From JAZDFC01 sp043808235 (GTDB lineage Bacteria; Bacteroidota; Ignavibacteria; Ignavibacteriales; Melioribacteraceae), in contig JAZDFC010000048.1 of the NCBI GenBank assembly GCA_043808235.1, positions 1 through 28,799 on the forward strand: a DNA stretch of 28,799 nucleotides. Direction: 5' to 3'. Within the stretch, counting starts at the first letter, position 1, and each line of letters begins with the position of its first letter. Below, piece after piece: positions 1 to 8,841 of the stretch. The translations under genes and the position numbers were made by a program. A model generated the notes under the pieces. That model was not told the DNA's origin and searched no databases. It saw only the letters and a program-made list of their open reading frames with translations.

Positions 1-102
1 AGAGATTTATCAAAAAAGTGGACTATGCAAATTCAAAACTGGGCTGTTGTTCTTTCCCATTTATCTGTTATTTTTGAGGAGAGATTAAATGTTGTTCTTT
101 AA
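1..102 (+). CDS. IS256-family transposase, C-terminal fragment (5' part outside window)
   Basis: Frame 1 is open from the first base to a TAA at 100-102 and encodes 33 residues, including the stretches DLSKKWTMQIQNW and LSHLSVIFEERL. This is how mutator-type (IS256-family) DDE transposases usually end: a 'KKWTMPIQNWG..LSQLSIFFEGRL'-like helical tail. The catalytic D, D and E residues would lie upstream, outside the window, so intactness cannot be judged. The terminal repeat that follows at 112-138 fits an IS256 right end, which supports the call. The assignment rests on remembered family features over a short stretch. Confidence 0.75.
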   Translation, partial: RDLSKKWTMQIQNWAVVLSHLSVIFEERLNVVL

Positions 103-111
103 CTGCTTTTC

Positions 112-138
112 CCATTTACACAAATATCTTTACAGACT
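112..138. repeat. Putative right terminal inverted repeat of the IS256-like element
   Basis: The plus strand reads CCCATTTACACAAATA then TCTTTACAGACT, about ten bases after the transposase stop. Known IS256-family elements carry a similar 'TTTACACAAA...ACAG' terminus at this distance from the stop codon. The matching left repeat cannot be seen here. Confidence 0.55.
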
Positions 139-316
139 CAACCAAATATAAATTTCTTTCTTTTTTGTCTTTTTTCAAACCTCTCTGTAGATCTAAAGTC
201 GCGTTTGTAATCACCCTTCTCAATCGACCAGCTATCATTTGTGTTTTTCATTTTTATATTCTTTTAAAATTTATATTCAATATAAACCATACATTCACTA
301 TCTATTGTAACAAATA
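139..316. other. AT-rich gap between the IS end and the aldehyde dehydrogenase 3' end
   Basis: I see no gene here. The stretch is pyrimidine- and AT-rich. A perfect AT-only palindrome, TTTATATT-c-AATATAAA, lies at 270-286, just downstream of the aldehyde dehydrogenase stop. It is too weak to call as a terminator with any confidence. Confidence 0.4.
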
Positions 317-1909
317 TCACTTATTAAATTCACGAATAATTTTTTGTATCTCATCTTCGGTAATTCCAGAACCTAAAGATCCGTCTTTTTTGTGTTCGGT
401 TGTTTGTTTCTTATATACATCAAACGGATTTGACGGAGGATTGCCTGCGCGTGCGCGCAATCTTTCTTCAATCCTGCTCGTAAATGTGCCTGGTGAATCA
501 GTTTTCTCGATCGAGAGCTTCGCATATTCTTCAAAACCTGATACTGAAGTGCCATGGTTCATCGCATTCGATTCGAATGCGAGAGTTTTTATATTCATTA
601 AATGTTTTGCCGTTACATTCTCCGAAATTATTGAACCTCCCCATGTTCCTGGTCCTAGAGTTAATGAAGGATCAAGCGATGTTGTATATCCGACCGCACC
701 CAATGAACCAACAGTATTAACGAGAATCCGGAACGCCGGTTTCTCGATTGCAAATTTCATAATAATATCTTTATCGTTTGAATGAATCACCATTGTATGG
801 CCAATGCCGCCGAATTCTAATAGCTCAATACTTTTATGACATCCTTCCAACCATCCGTCAACAACATAAAATGCAAGTACCGGCGACAATTTTTCAATTG
901 ACAATGGTTCATGTTTACCAACGCCTGTGCATTCTGCAATAAGAACTGTAGTTGATTCGGGAACTTTGAATCCGGAATACTCTGCAATAAAAACAGCAGA
1001 TTTACCTACCACATCAGGATTAATCCTTCCATCTTTCATTATTGCTTTTTCCAACTTTTTCTTTTCATCGGCATTAACAAAATATGCGCCCTGTTTCTTT
1101 GCTTCATCAATTACTCTATCTTTTAATGGGCGGTCAACAATCATGGCTTGCTCAGATGAACAAAGTGTTCCGTTATCAAAAGTTGTTCCTGTAATAATAT
1201 CTGCAACCGCTTTTTTATAATCAGCCGTTCTTTCAATAAATGCCGGTACATTCCCCGACCCGACTCCGAGAGCCGGTGTGCCGGTGCTATACGCGGCTTT
1301 AACCATTGGCGTACTGCCGGTTGCAAGTATTATTGCAATGTTTTTATCCTTCATTAGTGCATTAGTACCTTCAAGTGTTGAAGTAGTCATGCATTGTATC
1401 AATCCTTTTGGCGCTCCTGCTTTCTCGGCAGCCGATGAAATTACTTTGATGGCTTCCATAGTACAATTAATTGCTTTTGGATGCGGGCTGGCAACAACCC
1501 CATTCCTGCATTTTAAAGAAATTATTGATTTGAACATTGCGGTTGACGTTGGATTGGTTGACGGTATTAACGCCGCAACTACTCCCATTGGTTCTGCAAT
1601 TTTAACAATTTTCCCATTTTGTTGAACGTCGATAACTCCAACCGTTTTTAAATTGCGGATTGAATCATATACTCCCTTTGTACCGAATTGATTTTTAATG
1701 ACTTTATCCTGCCATTTCCCAAATCCAGTTTCCTCATGAGCCATCTTTGCTAGTCTTTCGGCTTGCTGGTAACCGGCATCTACCATAGCTTTTACAACAT
1801 TATCCACCTGGTTCTGGCTGAAATATTTAAATTCCAACTGAGCCTCTTTGGAAAGTTTCGCGAGATCTCGCGCTTCTTGAACTGACTGAAGATCTTTATC
1901 TAACGGCAT
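317..1909 (-). CDS. CoA-acylating aldehyde dehydrogenase with encapsulation-peptide-like C-terminus
   Basis: This 530-residue enzyme probably oxidises an aldehyde to the acyl-CoA with NAD+ and CoA. It belongs to the same superfamily branch as EutE, PduP, SauS and the AdhE N-domain. The catalytic cysteine is C250 in NGTLCSSEQ. The dinucleotide-binding region around residues 195-220 reads ATGSTPMVKAAYSTG and GVGSGN, and FGGIGHTMVIHS near residue 365 is typical of the acylating branch. After the catalytic fold come a Pro-rich stretch, a polar linker (about 502-515) and a 15-residue amphipathic helix, ITEDEIQKIIREFNK. This resembles the C-terminal encapsulation peptides of microcompartment aldehyde dehydrogenases. 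The start ATG follows a GAG-containing weak ribosome site. The gene is transcribed alone, divergent from the lipoprotein gene. The substrate (acetaldehyde, propionaldehyde or lactaldehyde) cannot be told from sequence. Confidence 0.85.
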   Translation of the reverse strand: MPLDKDLQSVQEARDLAKLSKEAQLEFKYFSQNQVDNVVKAMVDAGYQQAERLAKMAHEETGFGKWQDKVIKNQFGTKGVYDSIRNLKTVGVIDVQQNGKIVKIAEPMGVVAALIPSTNPTSTAMFKSIISLKCRNGVVASPHPKAINCTMEAIKVISSAAEKAGAPKGLIQCMTTSTLEGTNALMKDKNIAIILATGSTPMVKAAYSTGTPALGVGSGNVPAFIERTADYKKAVADIITGTTFDNGTLCSSEQAMIVDRPLKDRVIDEAKKQGAYFVNADEKKKLEKAIMKDGRINPDVVGKSAVFIAEYSGFKVPESTTVLIAECTGVGKHEPLSIEKLSPVLAFYVVDGWLEGCHKSIELLEFGGIGHTMVIHSNDKDIIMKFAIEKPAFRILVNTVGSLGAVGYTTSLDPSLTLGPGTWGGSIISENVTAKHLMNIKTLAFESNAMNHGTSVSGFEEYAKLSIEKTDSPGTFTSRIEERLRARAGNPPSNPFDVYKKQTTEHKKDGSLGSGITEDEIQKIIREFNK

Positions 1910-2073
1910 AAATTTCTCGGCTATTTTCTTTTCAAAATATAACTATATGCGTAAAAACATCAAATAAACAAATAAATAACCACCTGGTGATAATAAACTA
2001 AAAATTTGTCTTTTTTTTTCCCTTTCAAATAGGTAAATTTGGTCAAAAATATAACGCAATATTATTTTATACT
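1910..2073. promoter_or_regulatory. Divergent intergenic region with a possible promoter for the aldehyde dehydrogenase
   Basis: This 164-base AT-rich gap separates divergent genes. On the minus strand TTGATG, a 16-base spacer and TATATT precede the aldehyde dehydrogenase start by a plausible distance. It is a moderate match only. On the plus strand no convincing ribosome site precedes the lipoprotein ATG at 2074. TATACT touches that ATG, so it cannot be a normal -10 box for it. Confidence 0.3.
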
Positions 2074-3111
2074 ATGAAAGGATGTCACTCAAATCACTAC
2101 ATAAGACTTATCAGAGCCACTCGTTCCGTTCTGGTTTTATTTCTATTCAGTCTTGGTCTGTTTTCTTCATGCGAAACTAATCCACCTATCACTCCGGAAA
2201 TTAATACTGAAACAAGTAAGGTTTTTGTTACCGCCAATATTACCGGCGCAGAAATATTTGTTGATAATATTTCCACAGGGAAATTCACATCTGATACTAT
2301 TGAGGCTAAAGTAGGGAATCATCAAGTGAGAGTTGAAATCGTGAATTATTTGCCATTGACAAAAACCGTTGAGTTTGTTTCAGATTCAGTTATATCCGTA
2401 GAATTTAATTTAGTGGAGCAAACAATTCAAAAAATTGTATTGCTTGAAGATTTTGCTAATGTTAGCTGTGTTCCTTGTGTTATTTCAAATAAAATTATTC
2501 AATCTCTTTTTAAGAACACATATGGTTCATCAAAATTAGTTATTGTAAAATATCCCGCAAATTTCCCATCTGCAAATGATCCGATGTATTTAGCTTCTAA
2601 GGACGATTGCAATGCACGAATGCAATACTATAATGTTCTTGCTACACCACATGTTAGGATTGATGGAAAATTCCATAATAAACCGGCTGATTCAATTTCC
2701 ACCAAAGAAAAAATTAATGAAAGACTGCTCCTTTCTCCGACGATGGAATTATCAGTAATAAACGAAATAGTTGGAGAAAATCTTTCAGTTGAAGTTAACA
2801 TTTCTGTTCAGGAGATGGGTAGTATTAATTTCGCGGATTTTGTTCTTCATACCGTCGTACTCGAGGATAAAATATCATACTCTGCACCTCCTGGCTCTAA
2901 TGGCGAAACAACATTTTATCACGTAATGAGAAAAATGCTTCCCACGAACGAGGGTGAAAATCTTAGTTCAATTACCGGCAGTGGAAATTACCAATTCAAT
3001 AGACAAATGTCGGTGAATTCAGGATGGGACAAATCCAAATTGGAAGTAATTGTTTTTATTCAAAATACCGGTACTAAAGAAGTGATTCAAGCCGCCTCTA
3101 CATTCAATTAA
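2074..3111 (+). CDS. PEGA-domain, Omp28-like thioredoxin-fold lipoprotein
   Basis: This 345-residue predicted surface or outer-membrane lipoprotein has a hydrophobic signal segment (about 18-31) ending in FSSC, with C33 as the likely acylated residue. This lipobox is loose, as is common in Bacteroidota. Residues 48-113 form a PEGA-type beta domain (ITGAEIFVDN, then a 'VGNHQVRVE' turn), often linked to surface-layer or cell-wall association. Residues 118-345 match the Omp28-related thioredoxin-like family: KIVLLEDFANVSCVPC has the redox pair C132/C135, and PHVRIDG supplies the cis-Pro loop. It lacks a T9SS domain, unlike its neighbours. The next gene starts 16 bases downstream and carries the same Omp28 fold, so the two are probably cotranscribed. 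The biochemical role is unknown; disulfide exchange is inferred from the CxxC. Confidence 0.8.
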   Translation: MKGCHSNHYIRLIRATRSVLVLFLFSLGLFSSCETNPPITPEINTETSKVFVTANITGAEIFVDNISTGKFTSDTIEAKVGNHQVRVEIVNYLPLTKTVEFVSDSVISVEFNLVEQTIQKIVLLEDFANVSCVPCVISNKIIQSLFKNTYGSSKLVIVKYPANFPSANDPMYLASKDDCNARMQYYNVLATPHVRIDGKFHNKPADSISTKEKINERLLLSPTMELSVINEIVGENLSVEVNISVQEMGSINFADFVLHTVVLEDKISYSAPPGSNGETTFYHVMRKMLPTNEGENLSSITGSGNYQFNRQMSVNSGWDKSKLEVIVFIQNTGTKEVIQAASTFN

Positions 3112-3127
3112 CAAAACCGAGTAACTT

Positions 3128-6115
3128 ATGCCAAAGCTGACCAAAGCGTTCTTAATTTTAATTGTTTTTTTAACCTCGTTCTCTTTTGCGCAACACCGAA
3201 AAATTGTACTGCTTGAAGAATTTACTAATGCAAGTTGTCCACCGTGCGCTCAGTTAAATCCGGGATTACAAAATTTTATTTCCACCAATTTTGGAACAGT
3301 AATATCGGTTAGGCATCACGCCTGGTGGCCGGGCAACGATCCGATGTATGATCTTAATGTGGAAGAGAATAGTGCGCGTATTTCGTACTACAATGTTGGA
3401 TACGTACCCTGGGCGCAGCTTGATGGAGTGTTTTTTGGCGAACCGGCTGATATGGACTTAATGAAAAAATTAGTATTATCGTATCAAGCAAATGGATCGC
3501 CGGTTAAAATATCAATCGACAATAATTCTTCTCCAACCGAGATTAATACTTCGGTAACTATTGAAGGTATCGAAAATGTTGAAGCGAATAATTTAAAATT
3601 GTATGTCGCCGTTATTGAAAGAATGGTTGAGTATGAACAAGCGCCGGGATCAAATGGCGAAAAAGAATTTGCAGATGTTATGCGCAAGTACTTACCGGAT
3701 ACAGATGGCACTGCCATACCTTTAAGGAAATCAGCAGAACCATTGAATTTTAATTTTACGTTTCCAATTAATCCTGAATGGAATCCCGATAATCTTGAAA
3801 TAGTCGCGTGGATTCAATCGGACGAAACAAAAGAAATTTTTCAATCTAATATTAGTATTCCAACTTATGTGATAGAAGCCGATCATCCGGCTGCTGAGTT
3901 ACTTCCGCAAAATCAAACAGTTGTAAGATCGTATAGTATCACCAATGAAAATGATGTTGCATTAAATCTATTGTTAAAAACTGAAGTCAATACAATTCAA
4001 TCCGGGTGGACTCATGGATTAATCTATGATGGCCTGCATAGCCCGTCCTTTAATGTATCAATCAATCCCGGTGAAACGTTGAATTTTGATCTTGAAATAA
4101 TTACAAATGATCAGGAAGGAGAAATTAGTTTAGAAGTCCTCGCACAGAATACGGACGATCCTCTTCTATACTCCAATAATTTGTCATATTACGGTGTAAT
4201 CCAATCGGGCGTTCTTGTATGGGATGGTAATACTACAGGAGTTGACGTTAGCGGGCAATTCATAAATGATGTTCTGACGAAATTAAATATAGATGTTAAT
4301 TATACTAGTGAGTTTCCCCTTGTGCTGGATGGATTTGATGCTATTTTTCTTTGTTTCGGTAATGCCGGGAATGGTTCAGGCAAGTATTCTAAATTCAATG
4401 ATGATATGGCTGAATTAGTAAAAAACTATTTACTTGCGTCGGGCAAGGTGTATATTGAAGGCGGCAGTATCTTAGGCGCAGATCAGACAGATAATCTGGA
4501 GTTACAGAATTTATTGGGATTAAGAGCAAGTTCTGCAAGCGCATTAATTAATAATATTGATCTATTAACCGGCAATACCGGAACTGCTGTTGAGGACATG
4601 GTATTTCACTCTTCAACGCAGAAGAATCAGAAATGGATTGATTTTTATAATCCTTTTGAAACAGGATTGGTTGCATTTGTTGAAAGCGATTATGGCAATG
4701 TAGCTATACAAAATGCAGGCAGCCACGGTCAGAAAAGTTTTTGCTTTTCTTATTGTCTCGCCGGATTAACTGATGAAAGTGTTCGAAGCAAGAAGGAAAG
4801 TCTGCTTGCGGAAATATTAAATTTCTTCGGCATCGATTTTCCGCAATTGGTCGTCGATTTTAATGTAAACCAAAATAGCGGCCATGCACCACTGGCTGTA
4901 GAATTTTTAGATGGGACCTTTGCTGATCCGGATTTCCCTATCTCTAACTGGAAATGGGATTTTAATAATGACGGTACCATTGATTCCGAAGAACAAAATC
5001 CAGTTTGGAATTACGAGTCACAAGGCTATTACACTGTAAAACTTGAAATAACTACTCCGCTTCAAACACTTAATCTTGTTGAAGAAAAATTTGTAAGAGT
5101 ATTCAACGGCGAAAGCTCAATTCAATTTGTTGGAGGTGCAAATGCTGTTGCATCTTCTGTTGGACCCGCAGTTAAAATATCGGATAAATTTTCTTTTGAA
5201 GCATGGATTAAACCCATTGCCTGGAGTAAATCTACAGAAAGCATAACTACAGTCGCTGATAAAAAAGCATTTACAATAAATATTGTCAACGGCAAACCGG
5301 AATATAATCCTGAGAGTTTGCTGTTAAGTTTAAGAGCAGCAGATAATACAGTAATTAATTACAATACTGCGGCAAACTCAATATCGTTAAACGAATGGCA
5401 GCACATTGCGGCAACATACGACGGTAATTCAGGAACAGTAAAGTTATATTTAAACGGCAATAATGTTCCGGTTACAAACAGCGGTAGTATTACAGGCAAT
5501 CTTGTTAATAACATTATCAGTCCATTGGTTATTGGAAATATAATTGATCATTCTACTTCATTTATCGGAAATATTGATGAAGTTAGATTTTGGAATACAG
5601 CACGCAGCGAGACTGATATTGCAGATTCTTTTAATAAATATTTAAGCGGCAGCGAAGAAGGATTAATTGGCTGTTGGTCGTTCAATGAAGGATTCGGAAA
5701 AGATTTATTCGATGCATCTCCAAATTCGAACAATTTAAAAAGTGATGGAACTGAATGGGACTTTGGCGCTCCAATGAACGGAACATCAGGAATTGACGAG
5801 GAAATATCTACAACGCTTCCATCTTCTTTTATTTTGTATGATAATTATCCTAATCCTTTCAATCCTTCAACAACCATAAAATATGATATTCCTTTTGCAT
5901 CTAAAGTTTCGGTTGTTATTTACGATATATTGGGCAGAGAAGTTGTTAAACTTGTGAATAAAGATCAAAATTCAGGAAGATATTCGGTTATCTGGAATGG
6001 AAAAAATAATTTGAATGCGAATGTATCGAGCGGCGTGTACTTGTGTAAATTCATCGCAGAATCGGAAAACGGCGGCAACGTTCAGTTATCAAAAAAACTT
6101 CTTCTTATGAAGTAA
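3128..6115 (+). CDS. Large secreted Omp28-PKD-LamG protein with T9SS sorting domain
   Basis: This is a 995-residue multidomain exported protein. Residues 1-21 are a signal peptide ending SFAQ. About 24-240 is an Omp28/thioredoxin-like domain with C37-P-P-C40 and a VPWAQLDG cis-Pro loop. About 245-350 is a beta-rich linker. About 355-570 is an alpha/beta domain beginning VLVWDGN and ending LLAEILNFFGI, of a flavodoxin-like or ThuA-like type I cannot name firmly. About 575-660 is a PKD domain (WKWDFNNDG). About 662-875 is a LamG/jelly-roll lectin domain (FSFEAWIKP, HIAATYDG). Residues 903-995 are the T9SS type A sorting domain, starting YDNYPNPFNP and ending KKLLLMK. The product is probably translocated by T9SS and attached to or released from the surface. 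The PKD and LamG parts suggest glycan or protein binding. The catalytic role is unknown. Confidence 0.85.
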   Translation: MPKLTKAFLILIVFLTSFSFAQHRKIVLLEEFTNASCPPCAQLNPGLQNFISTNFGTVISVRHHAWWPGNDPMYDLNVEENSARISYYNVGYVPWAQLDGVFFGEPADMDLMKKLVLSYQANGSPVKISIDNNSSPTEINTSVTIEGIENVEANNLKLYVAVIERMVEYEQAPGSNGEKEFADVMRKYLPDTDGTAIPLRKSAEPLNFNFTFPINPEWNPDNLEIVAWIQSDETKEIFQSNISIPTYVIEADHPAAELLPQNQTVVRSYSITNENDVALNLLLKTEVNTIQSGWTHGLIYDGLHSPSFNVSINPGETLNFDLEIITNDQEGEISLEVLAQNTDDPLLYSNNLSYYGVIQSGVLVWDGNTTGVDVSGQFINDVLTKLNIDVNYTSEFPLVLDGFDAIFLCFGNAGNGSGKYSKFNDDMAELVKNYLLASGKVYIEGGSILGADQTDNLELQNLLGLRASSASALINNIDLLTGNTGTAVEDMVFHSSTQKNQKWIDFYNPFETGLVAFVESDYGNVAIQNAGSHGQKSFCFSYCLAGLTDESVRSKKESLLAEILNFFGIDFPQLVVDFNVNQNSGHAPLAVEFLDGTFADPDFPISNWKWDFNNDGTIDSEEQNPVWNYESQGYYTVKLEITTPLQTLNLVEEKFVRVFNGESSIQFVGGANAVASSVGPAVKISDKFSFEAWIKPIAWSKSTESITTVADKKAFTINIVNGKPEYNPESLLLSLRAADNTVINYNTAANSISLNEWQHIAATYDGNSGTVKLYLNGNNVPVTNSGSITGNLVNNIISPLVIGNIIDHSTSFIGNIDEVRFWNTARSETDIADSFNKYLSGSEEGLIGCWSFNEGFGKDLFDASPNSNNLKSDGTEWDFGAPMNGTSGIDEEISTTLPSSFILYDNYPNPFNPSTTIKYDIPFASKVSVVIYDILGREVVKLVNKDQNSGRYSVIWNGKNNLNANVSSGVYLCKFIAESENGGNVQLSKKLLLMK

Positions 6116-6146
6116 ATAATTTTAAATAATTTATTTTGAGTAAATA

Positions 6147-6887
6147 ATGTACGCTAAATTCAAAACCATATTTGTTTGTTTAATTGTTGTATTGTTGTCA
6201 TCCGACTTTTTCGCTCAATCAGCTCCGTTTCTTGTGGAAGTTGATGAAACATATATATCGGCCGAACCCGGAAATGATATTATTTTCGAGGTTCATTTAA
6301 CCAATCTTACTTCGGAAAATTTAATTTTGTATTGTGTTAAGGATGTATATGAAATCCCCGAGAACTGGTCGTGCTCATTTTGTTTGGATATGTGCTATTC
6401 AAGTGAGATGGATAGCATTGCCACATCCGAGGATTTTTACAGCGAACCGCTTGCCCCGGGCGAAACACGATTATTGACTGTTGATGTTTTTACCGATCAG
6501 ACCTCGATTGGAACCGCACAAATTGATGTTCACATTGGCAGCGATGAATATCCCGAAGAGGATATTTTTTTTAGATTCATTGCTGAAACAATATTGACAG
6601 GCATAGATGATATTGCCTCCGTGTTAAACTATAACTTATCGCAAAATTATCCGAATCCATTTAATCCCTCAACAACCATTAACTTCCAGGTACCGCAAGC
6701 AGGTAATGTTCAACTTAAGGTGTTCGATATACTCGGGAATGAAGTTTCGGATATTCTCGATCAGTATCTTCCGGCAGGAAATTACAACGTATTGTTCGAT
6801 GCACAAAATTATTCTTCCGGAGTTTATTTCTATAGAATTAGAACGGATAAATTCACAAGTATGAAAAAAATGATATTGGAGAAGTAA
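6147..6887 (+). CDS. Small cysteine-containing secreted protein with T9SS sorting domain
   Basis: This 246-residue protein has a signal peptide (1-24, ending FFAQ) and a central beta-rich domain of about 130 residues. The last 85 residues are a T9SS sorting domain (NYPNPFNPSTTI ... SSGVYFYRI ... KKMILEK). The middle domain holds C63, C76, C79 and C83 in the stretch NWSCSFCLDMCY, so it could carry structural or redox-active disulfides. I do not recognise a named family for it. Its stop codon abuts the ATG of the TlpA-like gene with no gap, which implies translational coupling. It is a plausible substrate for that enzyme, but this is inference from position. Confidence 0.75.
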   Translation: MYAKFKTIFVCLIVVLLSSDFFAQSAPFLVEVDETYISAEPGNDIIFEVHLTNLTSENLILYCVKDVYEIPENWSCSFCLDMCYSSEMDSIATSEDFYSEPLAPGETRLLTVDVFTDQTSIGTAQIDVHIGSDEYPEEDIFFRFIAETILTGIDDIASVLNYNLSQNYPNPFNPSTTINFQVPQAGNVQLKVFDILGNEVSDILDQYLPAGNYNVLFDAQNYSSGVYFYRIRTDKFTSMKKMILEK

Positions 6888-7400
6888 ATGAATTATAGAA
6901 TTTTATTCGTTGCGTTATTAATTTTTTCCGGGTCGATGTACGCACAGTCAGAAAATGTTGAATCATTAAAAAAAGCTCCGAACTTCCAACTCGAAAATCT
7001 TGACGGAGACTTGATTTCATTAAAAGAAAATTTAGGTAACGGACCCATCTTACTTAGTTTTTGGGCTACGTGGTGCAAACCTTGTATAGAAGAATTAGGT
7101 CACATTCAAAAAATTTATTCCAGTTTGGAAAAGAATGGATTAAAAGTTTTTGCAATATCAACCGATAACGAAAAGAGTGTTGCAAAAGTAAAACCATTTA
7201 TCAAATCATCCAATTACGACTTCACGGTTTTACTTGATACAGACGGAGAAACGGCAAGAGATTATTTCACTGTTGCGGTTCCTTTTACAGTCATCCTTGA
7301 TAAAAACGGAAAAATAGTTTATACACACTCCGGATATAAAAAAGGTGATGAATTAAAAGTGGAAGAAATAATTAAAAATTTATTAGAAAATAAATCATAA
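6888..7400 (+). CDS. TlpA/ResA-like thiol-disulfide oxidoreductase
   Basis: This 170-residue exported thioredoxin-fold protein of the AhpC-TSA/redoxin (TlpA) group has a signal peptide (1-20, ending MYAQ). The active site is in SFWATWCKPC, with C63 and C66. The cis-Pro loop is VAVPFTVILD, and the insert typical of TlpA proteins is present. Length fits the family (about 150-180 residues). Such proteins normally keep exported cysteines reduced or act in cytochrome c maturation. No cytochrome maturation genes lie nearby; the neighbours are Omp28-like CxxC proteins, so a role in their redox cycling is likely but unproven. The ATG directly follows the TAA of the upstream gene (TAAATG). Confidence 0.9.
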   Translation: MNYRILFVALLIFSGSMYAQSENVESLKKAPNFQLENLDGDLISLKENLGNGPILLSFWATWCKPCIEELGHIQKIYSSLEKNGLKVFAISTDNEKSVAKVKPFIKSSNYDFTVLLDTDGETARDYFTVAVPFTVILDKNGKIVYTHSGYKKGDELKVEEIIKNLLENKS

Positions 7401-7416
7401 GTTTTTTAGAGGAGAT

Positions 7417-8841
7417 ATGAAGAAATTATTTTTATCAGGTGTGTTTCTTTTCTTTATTGCCGGTCTTTTAACCCCGCAAAAAATTTACGCTCAAAGAAAT
7501 CCGGTACTCGAATTCTGCACCGGGACGTGGTGCGGCTGGTGCCCTTGCGGTCACTCCGAAGTTGAAGATAATATTTTACCCCAGGTCCCGAATGCAATAA
7601 TAATTGCTTATCACGGCGCCAATAGCGATCCGTTCAAAAACTTTTCCGGGAATCAAATTATCGGTTCATTATTTACCGCCAGCGACGGTTATGTTTACTA
7701 TCCAACCGGAATTGCGGATAGAACCTCGGCAGCTCTTGATTTTGATGTATGGCATAATTATGTTATTCCGCGGGCAGGCGTGCCCCCAACGGTAGATATT
7801 TCTATTTATAAAACATACGATGCATCTTCCCGCGCATTAAATGTAACTCTCACAGTTACACCGTTGAGCAATTTATCCGGAACATTTAAAGTAAATTTAA
7901 TACTTCTTGAAAATGGTCTTATCGCTAATCAATCATGTTTTTCGGATTGCTGTTCACCTTCGGGAACACAAGTTGGTTATGTCCATGATCATGTGGTTAG
8001 AAACATGATCAACGGTTATTTGGGCGAAACGCTTAATTCTTCTTCATCAACATGGACTGCCGGCGACCCTATTAACAAAACCATTAATTATTCAGTACCA
8101 TCGGATTATAACTCCAGTGAGTGCGACATTGTTGCAATTGTGTATAAAAGTAAAAATCCGTTGTACCAGGGTGAAATTCAACAAGCGATGCAATGGACAT
8201 TAGAGGGGAACATCACACCGGTAGAGCTTACATCTTTTTCTTTTTACAATGATGCCAACGGTGTTAATCTTGTTTGGGCTACTGCCACGGAAACCAATAA
8301 TCAAGGTTTTCAAATAGAACGTAAAATCCCCCTTAATCCATCTCCCGACAAGTCGGGACAAGTTATAATAAAGGGGGACGCGGCTTTAGCCGGGGGGGAT
8401 TGGAAAGCCATTGGTTTTGTACAAGGCGCAGGCACAACAACCGAAACTCAGAATTATTTTTTCAGGGATGAAAAACCATCAACTTCAGCAAAAACTATTT
8501 ATTATAGATTGAAGCAGATTGATTACGACGGTACATTTGATTACAGCAAAATTTTAACTGTTGAGTTCGACACACCGCAGAAATATGAATTAGCTCAGAA
8601 TTACCCGAATCCGTTTAATCCCCTCACCCGAATCTCGTATTCTATAATGAAGGAGGGACACGTAAAATTATTTGTTTACGATATAATGGGCAGACAGGTT
8701 GCCGCTTTAGTGGATGAAGTTAAAGAGATGGGAAATTATGATGTTATGTTCGATGCATCTCAATTAGCATCCGGTACTTATGTTTATTCGTTAGTTACTC
8801 CCGAATTTTCATCGGTTAAAAAAATGATTATTCTTAAGTAG
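7417..8841 (+). CDS. Omp28-like thioredoxin-fold T9SS cargo, paralogue 1
   Basis: This 474-residue protein is preceded by AGAGGAG. The signal peptide (1-26) ends IYAQ. Residues 28-255 form an Omp28-like thioredoxin domain with a dense cysteine motif, CTGTWCGWCPCGH (C34, C39, C42, C44), where C39-G-W-C42 is the presumed redox pair. YPTGIADR supplies the cis-Pro loop. A second cluster, C174 with C178/C179 in CFSDCC, and the downstream YVHDHVVRNM are shared with the next gene. About 265-385 is a beta domain typical of this phylum (TPVELTSF ... YYRLKQIDYDG). About 388-474 is the T9SS sorting domain. Residues 304-328 are encoded by an inserted palindromic repeat (see the repeat entry). The partner or substrate is unknown. 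Confidence 0.82.
   Translation: MKKLFLSGVFLFFIAGLLTPQKIYAQRNPVLEFCTGTWCGWCPCGHSEVEDNILPQVPNAIIIAYHGANSDPFKNFSGNQIIGSLFTASDGYVYYPTGIADRTSAALDFDVWHNYVIPRAGVPPTVDISIYKTYDASSRALNVTLTVTPLSNLSGTFKVNLILLENGLIANQSCFSDCCSPSGTQVGYVHDHVVRNMINGYLGETLNSSSSTWTAGDPINKTINYSVPSDYNSSECDIVAIVYKSKNPLYQGEIQQAMQWTLEGNITPVELTSFSFYNDANGVNLVWATATETNNQGFQIERKIPLNPSPDKSGQVIIKGDAALAGGDWKAIGFVQGAGTTTETQNYFFRDEKPSTSAKTIYYRLKQIDYDGTFDYSKILTVEFDTPQKYELAQNYPNPFNPLTRISYSIMKEGHVKLFVYDIMGRQVAALVDEVKEMGNYDVMFDASQLASGTYVYSLVTPEFSSVKKMIILK
8326..8400 (+). repeat. In-frame palindromic repeat inserted in Omp28-like paralogue 1
   Basis: This 75-base GC-rich insert lies between the conserved FQIERK and W-K-A-I-GF positions of the protein and adds 25 residues. 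It carries nested inverted repeats: CCCGAC/GTCGGG (8344-8349 with 8352-8357), CGGCT/AGCCG (8381-8385 with 8388-8392), and outer C-runs and G-runs that can pair. A related 54-base copy sits at exactly the same point of the paralogue. The base composition differs sharply from the AT-rich gene around it. Confidence 0.8.

Larger units (their letters stand above)
1..138 (+). mobile_element. Right end of an IS256-family insertion sequence
   Basis: This is the distal part of an insertion sequence: the transposase 3' end (1-102), a short untranslated spacer, and an end whose reverse complement opens GAGTCTGTAAAG and runs into TTTGTGTAAATGGG. That 'gRGTCTGT..TTTGTGTAAA' pattern is typical of IS256-group termini. 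The left end and the target duplication are outside the window, so the exact outer boundary (about 138) is approximate. Confidence 0.65.

Noticed and set aside
91..108. GTTGTTCTTTAACTGC resembling an rrn boxA
   Set aside because: It overlaps the end of the transposase frame and no rRNA gene is near; treated as coincidence.
165..785. Long plus-strand open frame opposite the aldehyde dehydrogenase 3' end
   Set aside because: It is the antisense shadow of a clearly coding gene; the translation is low-complexity and Phe/Ser-rich with no recognisable domain.
2034..2041. TAAATTTG, matching the Bacteroidota -7 motif TAnnTTTG (also at 19278-19285)
   Set aside because: No TTTG at the required upstream distance in either case, and the clear promoters of this window are of TTGACA/TATAAT type; chance in AT-rich DNA is likely.
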